This document shows, one piece after another, positions 31,085 to 39,479 of a DNA stretch of 44,023 nucleotides. Position 1 is the stretch's first letter; every line of letters starts with the position of its first letter. The notes beneath the pieces were generated by a model. It saw only the letters and a program-made list of their open reading frames with translations. It did no database searches and was not told the DNA's origin. This DNA comes from Actinomycetes bacterium (GTDB taxonomy: Bacteria; Actinomycetota; Actinomycetes; Propionibacteriales; Propionibacteriaceae), in the NCBI GenBank assembly GCA_023393755.1, contig JAEXCA010000066.1:1-44023 (forward strand), written 5' to 3'. The position numbers and the translations under genes were made by a program.

Positions 31085-31106
31085 GATTGCCTGACCTGGC
31101 ATCCGT

Positions 31107-31163
31107 CTGGCGTAGTGCTTGGTCGGCTTCCGCTGTGGTTTGGCCGACTATGTACTACGTCAG
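31107..31163. repeat. 57-bp palindromic repeat, copy A
   Basis: Ends CTGGCGTAGT and ACTACGTCAG are inverted repeats (9 of 10). It is about 79% identical to copy B at 32216-32272, which lies in the same orientation on the other side of the AbiEi/DUF559-like gene. Copy A overlaps that gene's stop codon (31160-31162). An inner GGTCGGC...GGCCGAC stem extends the hairpin. Confidence 0.85.
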
Positions 31164-32143
31164 AGGGTCAGGATCTGCGGCGCTGGACGCCCGGGGCTCC
31201 AACCCTCGGCGTGGAGCAGTGGGACGAGTTGCTTGACCAGGGTGCCGTCGAGGGCGTCCTTGCCGGCGAATCGACGGATCAGCGTCCGGGTAGTGAGGAT
31301 GCTGTTCTGTCGGCTCCGGTCCCGGAACAGCGCGGTCGGAGCCTGGTGTTCGTCGTGGCCGTCGATCTCGACCAGTAGCCATCGTCCATCCCGAAGCAGC
31401 CACGCCAGGTCGACCCTTGCCAGGAACCGGCCTGCAGGGTTGATGATACGGAGTTGGAGCACGTCCGGGGGTATCCCGACATCCGCGCAGGCCAGTCGCG
31501 CCCAGGTCTCCGCAGGGGACTCTGCACGGGGGTCGGACTCGTCCCACCACTGGCGGGTGCGCCGTATGCCGGGCGAGAGACGGGTGCGATCGAGTGTCTC
31601 CTGCAGGTCCGCAGCGGTCAGCCTGCGGTGGTAGCGGGCCGAGTCCATCATTGCCACGCCGTGGCGGCGATCCAGCAGCGGGACGGCCTGGGCCAATGCA
31701 TCGGGCACGGTGGCGAGTGCGATGTCGCCGAGGGTCAGCCACCGGTCCAGCCGGATCCGTCGCAGTCTGACCGCGCTCTGCGGGTGCCGGGGAGTCCCGT
31801 CTGGAAAGGTCACCTCGGCGGCGATCCTGGTGGGTGCGCCCTGGACATCATGGAGGACGAGGGCCGCCACCCCGGTGATGATGGCACCGGGATGGGCGAG
31901 CCCGCCGAGGATGGCCGTCCGGCGACGCGCCCGGTCGATCTCGTGCCGGTCGGTGAGGGTGACCTGATCGGACAGGTCGAAGACGCCCCGTGCCACCCGC
32001 CGCCAGGAGCCGCGATGCACCGCCTCGCTGGCCCGTTGGCGGCCCACACCATGCTGACGGCACTGCCGGATCGAGACCAGGCCTTCCTGCATCACGGCGA
32101 TCAGGATCAACTGGCGGGGTATGGCGGGTGGCTTTCGCGGCAT
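31160..32143 (-). CDS. AbiEi-like / DUF559 endonuclease-like protein
   Basis: A 327-residue protein. The N-terminal ~75 residues (LILIAVMQEGLVSIRQCRQH, then RGSWRRVARGVFDLS) resemble the AbiEi antitoxin-type winged helix. The C-terminal ~110 residues resemble a Vsr/DUF559-type PD-(D/E)xK nuclease: SPAETWARLACADVGIPPDV, RVDLAWLLRDGRWLLVEIDG and the basic HQAPTALFRDRSRQNSILT. The D in RVDLAW and the E-I-D in LLVEIDG are the likely metal ligands. The start is uncertain; ATG 32143 opens the recognisable domain, and a start near 32215 is possible. Proteins like this are frequent in actinobacteria and unproved in function. The gene is enclosed by two copies of a 57-bp palindrome. Confidence 0.75.
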   Translation of the reverse strand: MPRKPPAIPRQLILIAVMQEGLVSIRQCRQHGVGRQRASEAVHRGSWRRVARGVFDLSDQVTLTDRHEIDRARRRTAILGGLAHPGAIITGVAALVLHDVQGAPTRIAAEVTFPDGTPRHPQSAVRLRRIRLDRWLTLGDIALATVPDALAQAVPLLDRRHGVAMMDSARYHRRLTAADLQETLDRTRLSPGIRRTRQWWDESDPRAESPAETWARLACADVGIPPDVLQLRIINPAGRFLARVDLAWLLRDGRWLLVEIDGHDEHQAPTALFRDRSRQNSILTTRTLIRRFAGKDALDGTLVKQLVPLLHAEGWSPGRPAPQILTL

Positions 32144-32215
32144 GGCACCCAGTCGACCGGACCATCGGGTCACATGTCTGCCGTTTGCGCACTGCGGGCA
32201 ACAACCAGACAACAC

Positions 32216-32272
32216 CTGACGTAGTACCTGGTCGGCTTCAGGTCGGTCTTGGCCGATTAAGTACTACGTCGG
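32216..32272. repeat. 57-bp palindromic repeat, copy B
   Basis: Ends CTGACGTAGTAC and GTACTACGTCGG are inverted repeats (11 of 12). Copy B lies between the 3' end of gntR and the 5' end of the AbiEi/DUF559-like gene, in direct orientation relative to copy A. The stem ACGTAGTAC/GTACTACGT is a perfect 9 bp. Confidence 0.85.
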
Positions 32273-32307
32273 GCGCCGGAGTCCCGCCAGGCGTGAGCTG
32301 GGGAGGT

Positions 32308-33048
32308 TCAGTTGGCGTAGACCGTGATGTCGAACTTGTAGCGGTCGTAGCGGTAGCAGTGGTCGCCGAACTCGACCGCCTTGCCGGCCGCGTCGTACGC
32401 CCGGCGGCTCATGGTGAGCACCGGGTCGTGGCGATCCAGGCTGAGCAGGCGGCGCTCCTCGGGCACCGACGGCCGGGCTCCGATGATCTGGTGCCCGACG
32501 GCGGGGATGAACCCGCGGTCGCGCAGGACGTTGTACAGCCCCTGCTCGGCGATCGCGTCCGGGTCGAGGTCGGCGAGCGAGGGCGGCAGCCAGTTCCGCA
32601 GGATGGCCAGCGGGCCCTCCTCGACCGAGCGCAGCCGCTCGAGGTAGACCATCGGCTCGTCGGGCTCCAGGCCGAGCGCCTGGGCGGCCCGCTGGTCGTG
32701 GATCTCGGGGACGAACTGCAGCACCTCGGTGCGGGGTTCGTGACCCTGCTTGGCCAGATCGTCGTACAGGCTGGTCAACTCGTTGCGGCGGTGGATGACC
32801 TCCTCCGCGACGGTGGTGCCGATGCCGCGGCGGCGGACCAGCAGGCCGCGGGTGACGAGCTCGATGATGGCCCGGCGGACGGTGGGGCGGGAGAGATCCA
32901 GCCGATCGGCCAGCGAGAGTTCGTTCTCGAAGGCATCGCCCGGCTTGAGCAGGCCGGTGTCGATTGCGGCAGCCAGTTGCTCGGCCAGCTGATGGTAGAG
33001 CGGGACCGGGCTGGACCGATCGATGCTCACCGGGATCTTGATCGCCAT
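32308..33048 (-). CDS. GntR family (HutC/UTRA) transcriptional regulator
   Basis: A 246-residue repressor: N-terminal winged helix (about 15-80: PVPLYHQLAEQLAAAIDTG, ENELSLADRLDLSRPTVRRA, ELVTRGLLVRRRGIGTTV) and a C-terminal UTRA effector domain (about 95-240: MVYLERLRSVEEGPLAILRN, ending FGDHCYRYDRYKFDITVYA). It is divergent from iolC with the shared operator between them, the arrangement of the GntR-type IolR of corynebacteria. It is therefore the best candidate for controlling all four inositol operators, with a pathway intermediate as inducer (inferred). Two -10 candidates precede it: TATCCT 6 nt before the ATG and TATACT (33080-33085). Confidence 0.9.
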   Translation of the reverse strand: MAIKIPVSIDRSSPVPLYHQLAEQLAAAIDTGLLKPGDAFENELSLADRLDLSRPTVRRAIIELVTRGLLVRRRGIGTTVAEEVIHRRNELTSLYDDLAKQGHEPRTEVLQFVPEIHDQRAAQALGLEPDEPMVYLERLRSVEEGPLAILRNWLPPSLADLDPDAIAEQGLYNVLRDRGFIPAVGHQIIGARPSVPEERRLLSLDRHDPVLTMSRRAYDAAGKAVEFGDHCYRYDRYKFDITVYAN

Positions 33049-33054
33049 GGCCGA

Positions 33055-33060
33055 AGGATA
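33055..33060 (-). promoter_or_regulatory. -10 box for gntR (leaderless candidate)
   Basis: Reads TATCCT on the reverse strand, ending 6 nt before the ATG at 33048. A second -10, TATACT (33080-33085), lies next to the operator and would give a leader of about 25 nt. Confidence 0.4.
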
Positions 33061-33084
33061 CCGTGATAGACCTGCCTTGAGTAT

Positions 33085-33101
33085 AACCTAATGTTCTAAC
33101 A
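33085..33101 (-). promoter_or_regulatory. Inositol operator between gntR and iolC (site 3)
   Basis: On the reverse strand TGTTAGAACATTAGGTT, whose core TGTT-AG-AACA is a perfect inverted repeat. It lies just upstream of the iolC -35 box and abuts the TATACT -10 of gntR, so one bound repressor could shut both. Confidence 0.6.
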
Positions 33102-33105
33102 AAGT

Positions 33106-33134
33106 TTGACAATGGCTCGGCGCCGAGGCAGGAT
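33106..33134 (+). promoter_or_regulatory. iolC promoter (leaderless)
   Basis: -35 TTGACA (33106-33111), 17-bp spacer, -10 CAGGAT (33129-33134), then 6 nt to the GTG start of iolC. The geometry predicts transcription from the start codon. Confidence 0.55.
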
Positions 33135-33140
33135 GGCGAT

Positions 33141-34091
33141 GTGGCCGAACACTACGACGTGGTATGCATCGGCCGTGTCGGGGTAGACATCTACCCGCTC
33201 CAGATCGGGGTCTCGCTGGAGGAGGTCACCACCTTCGGCAAGTTCCTCGGCGGCAGCGCAACCAATGTCGCTGTCGCGGCAGCCAGGCACGGCCACAGCT
33301 CCGCCATCGTCACGCGCACCGGGGACGACCCGTTCGGACGGTTCGTCCGCTCGAAGCTGCGCGAACTCGGGGTTTCGGACGAGTTCGTGGGCACCGACTC
33401 CTGGCTGCCCACCCCGGTGACGTTCTGCGAGATCTTCCCGCCGGACGACTTTCCGTTGTACTTCTACCGCTATCCGCAGGCTCCCGATCTGCGGATCGAG
33501 GTGTTCGACCTGCCCCTGCCCGAGATCGCCGAGGCCGGGGTGTACTGGGCGACCCTGACCGGGCTGTCCGCCGAACCGAGCCGGCAGGCCCATCTGGCGG
33601 CCTGGCGGGCGCGTGCCCGGCGTCCGCTGACGATTCTCGACCTCGACTACCGCCCGATGTTCTGGAAGTCGGAGGCCGAGGCCAGCCGCCACGCCGAACT
33701 CGCGCTCACCCAGTGCACCGTCGCGATCGGCAACCGGGAGGAGTGCCGGGTGGCGGTGGGGGAGACCGAGCCGCACCGTGCCGCCGAAGCCCTGCTGGAG
33801 CGCGGGGTGGAACTGGCGATCGTCAAGCAGGGACCCAGGGGCGTGCTGGCCAGGACGGCCGAGCAGGAACTCGAGGTGCCGTCGGTCGAGGTCGAGATCG
33901 TGAACGGACTGGGCGCCGGCGACGCGTTCGGTGGCGCGCTCTGCCACGGCCTGCTGCGGGGCTGGGAACTGGAGAAGGTGATCCGCTTCGCCAACGCGGC
34001 CGGAGCCCTGGTCGCGTCCCGGCTGGAATGCTCCACCGCGATGCCCACCGAGGCCGAGGTGGTCGCGCTGCTGGCCGAACGGGGACGCTGA
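33141..34091 (+). CDS. iolC: 5-Dehydro-2-deoxygluconokinase
   Basis: A 316-residue PfkB-family kinase phosphorylating 2-deoxy-5-keto-D-gluconate, step 5 of inositol breakdown. The N-terminal signature is VVCIGRVGVDIYP and GGSATNVAVAAARHGHSSAI; the C-terminal PfkB signature is NGLGAGDAFGGALCHGLLRG with catalytic base D261. Length is typical of actinobacterial IolC, which lacks the fused aldolase of proteobacterial versions. The GTG start is set by the promoter geometry. It is first in the iolC-aldolase-iolB-iolA operon and overlaps the next gene by one base (TGATG). Confidence 0.93.
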   Translation: MAEHYDVVCIGRVGVDIYPLQIGVSLEEVTTFGKFLGGSATNVAVAAARHGHSSAIVTRTGDDPFGRFVRSKLRELGVSDEFVGTDSWLPTPVTFCEIFPPDDFPLYFYRYPQAPDLRIEVFDLPLPEIAEAGVYWATLTGLSAEPSRQAHLAAWRARARRPLTILDLDYRPMFWKSEAEASRHAELALTQCTVAIGNREECRVAVGETEPHRAAEALLERGVELAIVKQGPRGVLARTAEQELEVPSVEVEIVNGLGAGDAFGGALCHGLLRGWELEKVIRFANAAGALVASRLECSTAMPTEAEVVALLAERGR

Positions 34092-34987
34092 TGCTGACCA
34101 CCGGCGTGGACACCCCCGACCTCACCCGGCGACGGCTCCGCCATCCCGAGGCGGTGACGGCCGCCTGGCGCGCCCGTCGGCCGGGCGATCTGCCGGCCGA
34201 TGGCCGGCTGATGATCCTGGCGGCCGACCATCCGGCCCGCGGCGCGCTCGCGGTGCGCGGTGACGCCACCGCGATGGGTTCCCGCGCGCAGCTGCTGGAA
34301 CGGCTCGCCCAGGCGCTGAGCCGTCCCGGGGTGGACGGTGTGCTGGGCACCGCCGACATCCTCGAGGATCTGCTGCTGGCCGGGCTGCTGGAGCACAAGA
34401 TCGTCTTCGGGTCGATGAACCGTGGCGGCCTGCAGGGCTCCGAGTTCGAGTTCGACGACCGCTGGACCGGCTACGACATCCCGACCATCGCCGCGCACGG
34501 GCTGGACGGCGGCAAGATGCTCACCCGGATCTGCATGGAGGACCCGTCGACCGCCGACATCCTGGAGGCCAGCGGCCGCGCGGTCACCGAGCTGGCCGGC
34601 CGTCGGCTGATCGCGATGATCGAACCGTTCCTCTCCCGCCGGCTCTCCGGCCACCGGGTGGAGAACCTGCTCGACCCCGAGTCGGTGATCAAGTCGGTCA
34701 CCATCGCCAGCGGCCTGGGGGCGACCAGCGCCTACACCTGGCTGAAGCTCCCGGTCACCCCCGACATGCACCGGGTGCTGGACGCCACCACCCTGCCGAC
34801 CCTGCTGCTCGGAGGCGATCCGACCGGCGATCCCGACGAGCTGTACCGGCAGTGGGCGGACGCGCTGCGACACCCCACCGCCGTCGGCCTGGTGGTCGGC
34901 CGCGCCCTGCTCTATCCCGCCGACGGGGACACCGCCGGCGCGGTCGACACCGCCGTCTCGATCGTCCATGGAGGTACCAGTGAGTGA
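34091..34987 (+). CDS. Cgl0158-family aldolase, likely 2-deoxy-5-keto-gluconate-6-P aldolase
   Basis: A 298-residue TIM-barrel protein of the DeoC/LacD-like Cgl0158 family. Motifs: LMILAADHPARGALAVRG, VDGVLGTADILEDLLLAG, GSMNRGGLQGSEFEFDDRWT and the probable Schiff-base lysine in SAYTWLKLPVTPD. In actinobacterial inositol clusters this protein stands where bacilli have IolJ, so it probably cleaves the phosphorylated keto-acid to malonate semialdehyde and dihydroxyacetone phosphate. The reaction assignment comes from context. Its ATG overlaps the iolC stop, and its end overlaps the iolB start by 8 bp. Confidence 0.82.
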   Translation: MLTTGVDTPDLTRRRLRHPEAVTAAWRARRPGDLPADGRLMILAADHPARGALAVRGDATAMGSRAQLLERLAQALSRPGVDGVLGTADILEDLLLAGLLEHKIVFGSMNRGGLQGSEFEFDDRWTGYDIPTIAAHGLDGGKMLTRICMEDPSTADILEASGRAVTELAGRRLIAMIEPFLSRRLSGHRVENLLDPESVIKSVTIASGLGATSAYTWLKLPVTPDMHRVLDATTLPTLLLGGDPTGDPDELYRQWADALRHPTAVGLVVGRALLYPADGDTAGAVDTAVSIVHGGTSE

Positions 34988-35855
34988 GTGGATCCGGCCA
35001 CGCGGCACCCAGGCCGGCTACGTGACCAGGGTGATGCCGGGCGATCCCGGCTGGTGCTGGACCGGTCTGGAGGTGATCGACCTGGCGCCGGGGGAGTCCC
35101 GCCCGGTCGACACCGGCGGCCTGGAGTACATCGTGCTGCCGTTGCGCGGCGGCGCCGAGGTCTCCGAGGCCGGACGGACGTACGTGCTGGCCGGGCGACC
35201 CGACGTGTTCAGCGGCCCGAGCGACCTGCTGTACGTCGGGCGGGAGAGCAGCTTCGCGCTCAGCAGCCCGGCCGGAGGCAGGATCGCACTGGCCTCGGCG
35301 GTTGCCGCCCGGTCCTTCCCCACCCGCTACCTCCCGGCCGAGGACGTCCCGGTGGAGATCCGGGGGGCCGGGCAGGCCACCCGCCAGGTGCGCAACTTCG
35401 GTACCCCCGGGGTGCTGGCGGCGGATTCGATCATCGCCTGCGAGGTCATCACCCCCGCCGGCAACTGGTCGTCCTACCCGCCGCACAAGCACGACGAGGA
35501 GCGGCCCGGGGTCGAGACGCACCTGGAGGAGATCTACTACTTCGAGCTGCAGACCGAGGCCGGTGCCGAAGCCGGCGAGCCGATCGGCTACCAGCGGGTC
35601 TACGGCACCGCCGAGCGTCCGATCGAGGTGCTCGCCGAGGTGCGCAGCGGCGATGTCGTGCTGGTGCCGCACGGCTGGCACGGGCCGGCGATGGCCCCGC
35701 CCGGCTACGACATGTACTACCTGAACGTCATGGCAGGACCGGGCGAGGAGCGCGCCTGGCTGATCTGCGACGACCCCGCCCACGCGTGGGTGAGGCAGAC
35801 CTGGACGGCCCAGCCGGTCGACCCCAGGATCGCTCCGACCCCGTCCGACAATTGA
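34980..35855 (+). CDS. iolB: 5-Deoxy-glucuronate isomerase
   Basis: A 291-residue bicupin enzyme isomerising 5-deoxy-glucuronate to 2-deoxy-5-keto-gluconate. The metal-binding cupin motif is seen in SYPPHKHDEERPGVETHLEE with EIYYFEL, and the C-terminal cupin in VLVPHGWHGPAMAPPGYDMY. Its normal N-terminus is WIRPRGTQAGYVTRVMPGD. GTG 34980 was chosen: GGAGGT stands 4-5 nt upstream. An ATG at 34968 would start inside that ribosome site. Third gene of the iolC operon; 13 bp separate it from iolA. Confidence 0.93.
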   Translation: MSEWIRPRGTQAGYVTRVMPGDPGWCWTGLEVIDLAPGESRPVDTGGLEYIVLPLRGGAEVSEAGRTYVLAGRPDVFSGPSDLLYVGRESSFALSSPAGGRIALASAVAARSFPTRYLPAEDVPVEIRGAGQATRQVRNFGTPGVLAADSIIACEVITPAGNWSSYPPHKHDEERPGVETHLEEIYYFELQTEAGAEAGEPIGYQRVYGTAERPIEVLAEVRSGDVVLVPHGWHGPAMAPPGYDMYYLNVMAGPGEERAWLICDDPAHAWVRQTWTAQPVDPRIAPTPSDN

Positions 35856-35868
35856 GAGGAACAGACAG

Positions 35869-37425
35869 ATGGTTATGACGCACAGCGAGGCCCCGGCGAA
35901 GGAGTCAGCGGCCTACCTGAAGCGGCTGCGCTACCTGGTCGACAACGAATGGCGCGAGTCGAAGACCGGCACCTTCATGCCGGTGATGAACCCGTCCACC
36001 GGCGAGCAGATCGCCGAGGCGCCGTGCTGTACCCAGGAGGAGGTCGACTCCGCGGTCGCCGCCGCCGCCCGGGCCTACCCGAAGTGGCGGGACACCCCGC
36101 TCCCGCAGCGGATCCAGTTGATGTTCCGGTTCAAGCAGTTGCTGGACGAGCACCTGGACGAGCTCAGCACGCTGCTGGCCACCGAGATGGGCAAGGTGCT
36201 CGGCGAGGCCCGCGGCGACGTGCTGAAGGCGATCGAGGTGGTGGAGTGCGCCTGCTCGACCCACTACCTGATGCAGGGCGACACCACGATGAACGTCTCC
36301 AAGGGCTACGACACGGTGTCCTTCCGGGAGCCGCTGGGCGTCTTCGTCGGCATCGCGCCGTACAACTTCCCGGCGATGATCCCGATGGGCTGGATGCTGC
36401 CGTTCGCGATCACCACCGGCAACACCTTCGTGCTGAAGGCCGCCTCGATGGTGCCGCAGACCTCGATGCGGATGATGGAGCTGCTGATCGAGGCCGGCCT
36501 GCCCAAGGGCGTCGCGAACCTGGTCACCTGCTCCCGGGTCGAGGCCGACAGCCTGCTGGTGCACCCCGACGTCCGCGGCATCACCTTCGTCGGCTCCACC
36601 GCGGTGGGCAAGCACATCTACGCCACCGCCGCCGGCGCCGGCAAGCGCGTCCAGGCCCTCACCGAGGCGAAGAACCACGCCCTGGTGTTGGAGGACGCGG
36701 TGCTGGAGCGCTCGGTCGCCGGCATCATCAACTCCACCTACGGCTGCGCCGGCCAGCGCTGCATGGCGCTGCCGGTGGTGTGCGTCCAGGATTCGATCGC
36801 CGACCGGGTGGTCGAGATGCTGGCCGCCAAGGCCGCCGAACTGAAGCTCGGCCCCGCCTACCTGCCCGAGTCGCAGCTCGGCCCGGTGGTCACCGCCAAG
36901 CATCGCGAGTGGGTGGCGTCCTGCATCCAGCGTGGTGTGGACGAGGGCGGCGACCTGGTGCTGGACGGCCGCGACGTGACGGTGGACGGCTACGAGGGCG
37001 GCTTCTACGTCGGCCCGACCATCCTCGACCGGGTGGGCGCCGACAACTGGGCCGGCACCTACGAGATCTTCGGCCCGGTCACCAGCATCAAGCGGGTGAA
37101 GGACTTCGACGAGGGCCTGGCGATCATGAACGCCAACCCGTTCGCCAACGGCTCCTGCATCTACACCAGCTCCGGCTACCACGCCCGCGAGTTCGCCCGT
37201 AACACCCACGCCGGCATGGTCGGCATCAACGTGGGCATCCCGGTGCCGTTCTCCACCTTCCCGTTCACCGGCCACAAGGACTCGTTCTTCGGTGACCTGC
37301 ACGCGATGGGCAAGGACGGGGTGGCGTTCTTCACCGAGACCAAGGCCGTCACCTCGGTCTGGTTCACCGACGAGCACGCCAACGAGAAGGTCTCCACCTG
37401 GGACGGCACGCTGACCCGCGGCTGA
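35869..37425 (+). CDS. iolA: CoA-acylating methylmalonate/malonate semialdehyde dehydrogenase
   Basis: A 518-residue aldehyde dehydrogenase turning malonate semialdehyde plus CoA into acetyl-CoA and CO2 with NAD, the last step. Visible: NPSTGEQIAEAPCCT at the N-terminus, FVGIAPYNFPAMIPMGWMLP, cofactor turn ITFVGSTAVGKHIYATAAGA, and the catalytic C298 in YGCAGQRCMALPVV. The GQRCMAL context is characteristic of the CoA-dependent subfamily, and the usual active-site glutamate is absent (ALTEAKNHALVLED). GAGAGGA precedes the ATG. It ends the iolC operon and is followed by a strong terminator. Confidence 0.95.
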   Translation: MVMTHSEAPAKESAAYLKRLRYLVDNEWRESKTGTFMPVMNPSTGEQIAEAPCCTQEEVDSAVAAAARAYPKWRDTPLPQRIQLMFRFKQLLDEHLDELSTLLATEMGKVLGEARGDVLKAIEVVECACSTHYLMQGDTTMNVSKGYDTVSFREPLGVFVGIAPYNFPAMIPMGWMLPFAITTGNTFVLKAASMVPQTSMRMMELLIEAGLPKGVANLVTCSRVEADSLLVHPDVRGITFVGSTAVGKHIYATAAGAGKRVQALTEAKNHALVLEDAVLERSVAGIINSTYGCAGQRCMALPVVCVQDSIADRVVEMLAAKAAELKLGPAYLPESQLGPVVTAKHREWVASCIQRGVDEGGDLVLDGRDVTVDGYEGGFYVGPTILDRVGADNWAGTYEIFGPVTSIKRVKDFDEGLAIMNANPFANGSCIYTSSGYHAREFARNTHAGMVGINVGIPVPFSTFPFTGHKDSFFGDLHAMGKDGVAFFTETKAVTSVWFTDEHANEKVSTWDGTLTRG

Positions 37426-37470
37426 GTCGTTCGCAGCTCGGGCCGGGCGTGCGATCGTCCGACCGATCAA

Positions 37471-37499
37471 GGAAGCCCCTGGGTGACCCAGGGGCTTCC
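37471..37499 (+). terminator. Strong intrinsic terminator of the iolC operon
   Basis: A perfect 13-bp stem, GGAAGCCCCTGGG (37471-37483) with CCCAGGGGCTTCC (37487-37499), and a TGA loop, followed by TGCTTTC. It begins 46 bp after the iolA stop. Confidence 0.9.
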
Positions 37500-37679
37500 T
37501 GCTTTCATATCCGTGGGTTCTCCTCGGCGACGTGATGAGAGGGCGTCGGGCGGTTGGCCCGGTTCTTGAGCAGCCACGGTCGTCAGACAAGCCCGTGCAC
37601 GTCGAGATCTACCTGCGCGGCGAATGACCGGGCGACCCCGGGGCTCGGACCCGATGTCACGGCCGGTGATCGGAGCGGG

Positions 37680-37685
37680 TACCGT
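37680..37685 (+). promoter_or_regulatory. -10 box for the RNA helicase gene (leaderless)
   Basis: TACCGT ends 6 nt before the GTG at 37692. It supports that GTG over upstream in-frame starts, whose sequence shows no homology. The rest of the 266-bp gap after iolA holds the terminator and nothing else clear. Confidence 0.45.
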
Positions 37686-37691
37686 TCGGGG

Positions 37692-39479
37692 GTGACGAAT
37701 GACGCTCCGGAGCAGGTAGAGCCCGGCCAGAACGACCAACCCGCCGGCTTCGCCGACCTCGGCCTGGCCGAGCCGCTGCTGGGGACCCTGGCCGGCCTCG
37801 GCTACGAGACCCCCACCCCGATCCAGGCGGCCACCATCCCTGCCCTGCTCGACGGACGCCATGTCGTCGGCCTGGCGCAGACCGGCACCGGCAAGACCGC
37901 CGCCTTCGCGCTGCCGATCCTGGAACGGCTCGACCGCAGGAGCAAGGGCAAGGCCCCGCAGGCGCTGGTGCTGGCGCCCACCCGGGAACTCGCCCTGCAG
38001 GTCTGCGAGGCCTTCCAGTCCTATGCCGGTGCGCTGGACGACATCCACGTGCTGCCGATCTACGGCGGCCAGGGCTACGGCGTCCAGCTCAGCGCCCTGG
38101 CCCGCGGCGTCCAGGTGGTGGTGGGGACGCCCGGCCGGATCATGGACCACCTCGCCAAGGGGACGCTGGATCTCAGCCGGCTGCGCTTCCTGGTGCTGGA
38201 CGAGGCCGACGAAATGCTCAACATGGGCTTCGCCGAGGATGTCGAGACCATCGTCTCCGAGACCCCGGGCGACAAGCAGGTCGCGTTGTTCTCGGCCACC
38301 ATGCCGCCCGGCATCCGGCGGCTGGCCAAGCAGTACCTGACCGACCCGGTGGAGATCCGGGTGCAGGGCAAGACCGCCACCGCGGCCAACGTCCGGCACC
38401 GCTACCTGCTGGTCTCCTACCCGCAGAAGGTCGAGGCGCTCACCCGCATCCTGGAGGTCGAGAACTTCGAGGGGATGATCGTCTTCGTCCGCACCAAGAA
38501 CGAGACCGAGACGCTGGCCGAGAAGCTGCGGGCGCGGGGCTTCTCCGCCGCCGCGATCAACGGCGACATCGTCCAGCAGCAGCGGGAACGCACCATCGAC
38601 CAGTTGAAGTCGGGCAAGCTCGACATCCTGGTCGCCACGGACGTGGCCGCCCGCGGCCTGGACGTCGACCGGATCAGCCACGTGGTGAACTTCGACATCC
38701 CGACCGACACCGAATCCTACGTCCACCGGGTCGGACGCACCGGGCGCGCGGGTCGCAGCGGCCAGGCGATCTCCTTCGTCACCCCGCGGGAGCGCCGGCT
38801 GCTGTCGGCGATCGAACGCGCCACCCGGCAGCCGCTGGCGCCGATGGAGATCCCCAGCGTGGCGGACGTGAACGCCACCCGGCTGAGCCGGTTCGACTCC
38901 GCCATCACCACCGCGCTGGAGTCGGACGACCTGGAGTTCTTCCGGCAGGTAGTGGCCCACTACGTCAACGAGTACGACGTCCCGGAGCTGGACGTGGCCG
39001 CGGCGCTGGCGCTCAACCTGCAGGGCGACGAGCCGATGCTGCTGGAGGCGGAACCGGAGCCGCGGCGGGGTGCCGGCCGACTCCAGCGGCGCGACGACGA
39101 CGAGCCTTCGGGGAAGGACCGTCGCGGCGGCCCACCGCTGGCCACCTACCGGATCTCGGTCGGCAAGCGGCACCGGATCGCGCCCCGCCAGATCGTCGGC
39201 GCCCTGGCCAACGAGGGCGGGCTGGCGCGGGAGGACTTCGGCCGGATCGAGATCAGGACCACGCACTCCCTGGTCGACCTGCCGGCCGATCTCCCACCGG
39301 AGGTCTGGAAGGCGCTGGCGTCCACCCGGATCAGCGGTCAGCGGATCGAGTTGCGCCTCGACCAGGGCGGGGACGCCGGTCTCCGCCCGAAGCGCGGCAG
39401 GGGAGGGGAGATCCACGGCAAGCGCCGCCCTGCCAGCGATGCTCGGCCGAAGCAAGGCAAACCCCGCCGCAAGGTGTGA
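37692..39479 (+). CDS. deaD: DEAD-box ATP-dependent RNA helicase with DbpA-type tail
   Basis: A 595-residue cytoplasmic helicase with the full motif set: Q motif (GFADLGLAEPLLGTLAGLGY, then ETPTPIQAATIP), Walker A AQTGTGKTAAF, Ia APTRELALQ, Ib TPGRIMDHL, DEADEML, SAT, and VATDVAARGLDVDRIS plus HRVGRTGRAGRSG. A helical linker and an Arg/Asp-rich stretch (RRGAGRLQRRDDDEPSGKD) lead to a C-terminal DbpA-like RNA-binding fold (RISVGKRHRIAPRQIVGALA). It ends in a basic tail (GKRRPASDARPKQGKPRRKV). Such proteins help ribosome assembly and cold-shock RNA remodelling. It is not functionally tied to the inositol genes around it. Confidence 0.93.
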   Translation: MTNDAPEQVEPGQNDQPAGFADLGLAEPLLGTLAGLGYETPTPIQAATIPALLDGRHVVGLAQTGTGKTAAFALPILERLDRRSKGKAPQALVLAPTRELALQVCEAFQSYAGALDDIHVLPIYGGQGYGVQLSALARGVQVVVGTPGRIMDHLAKGTLDLSRLRFLVLDEADEMLNMGFAEDVETIVSETPGDKQVALFSATMPPGIRRLAKQYLTDPVEIRVQGKTATAANVRHRYLLVSYPQKVEALTRILEVENFEGMIVFVRTKNETETLAEKLRARGFSAAAINGDIVQQQRERTIDQLKSGKLDILVATDVAARGLDVDRISHVVNFDIPTDTESYVHRVGRTGRAGRSGQAISFVTPRERRLLSAIERATRQPLAPMEIPSVADVNATRLSRFDSAITTALESDDLEFFRQVVAHYVNEYDVPELDVAAALALNLQGDEPMLLEAEPEPRRGAGRLQRRDDDEPSGKDRRGGPPLATYRISVGKRHRIAPRQIVGALANEGGLAREDFGRIEIRTTHSLVDLPADLPPEVWKALASTRISGQRIELRLDQGGDAGLRPKRGRGGEIHGKRRPASDARPKQGKPRRKV

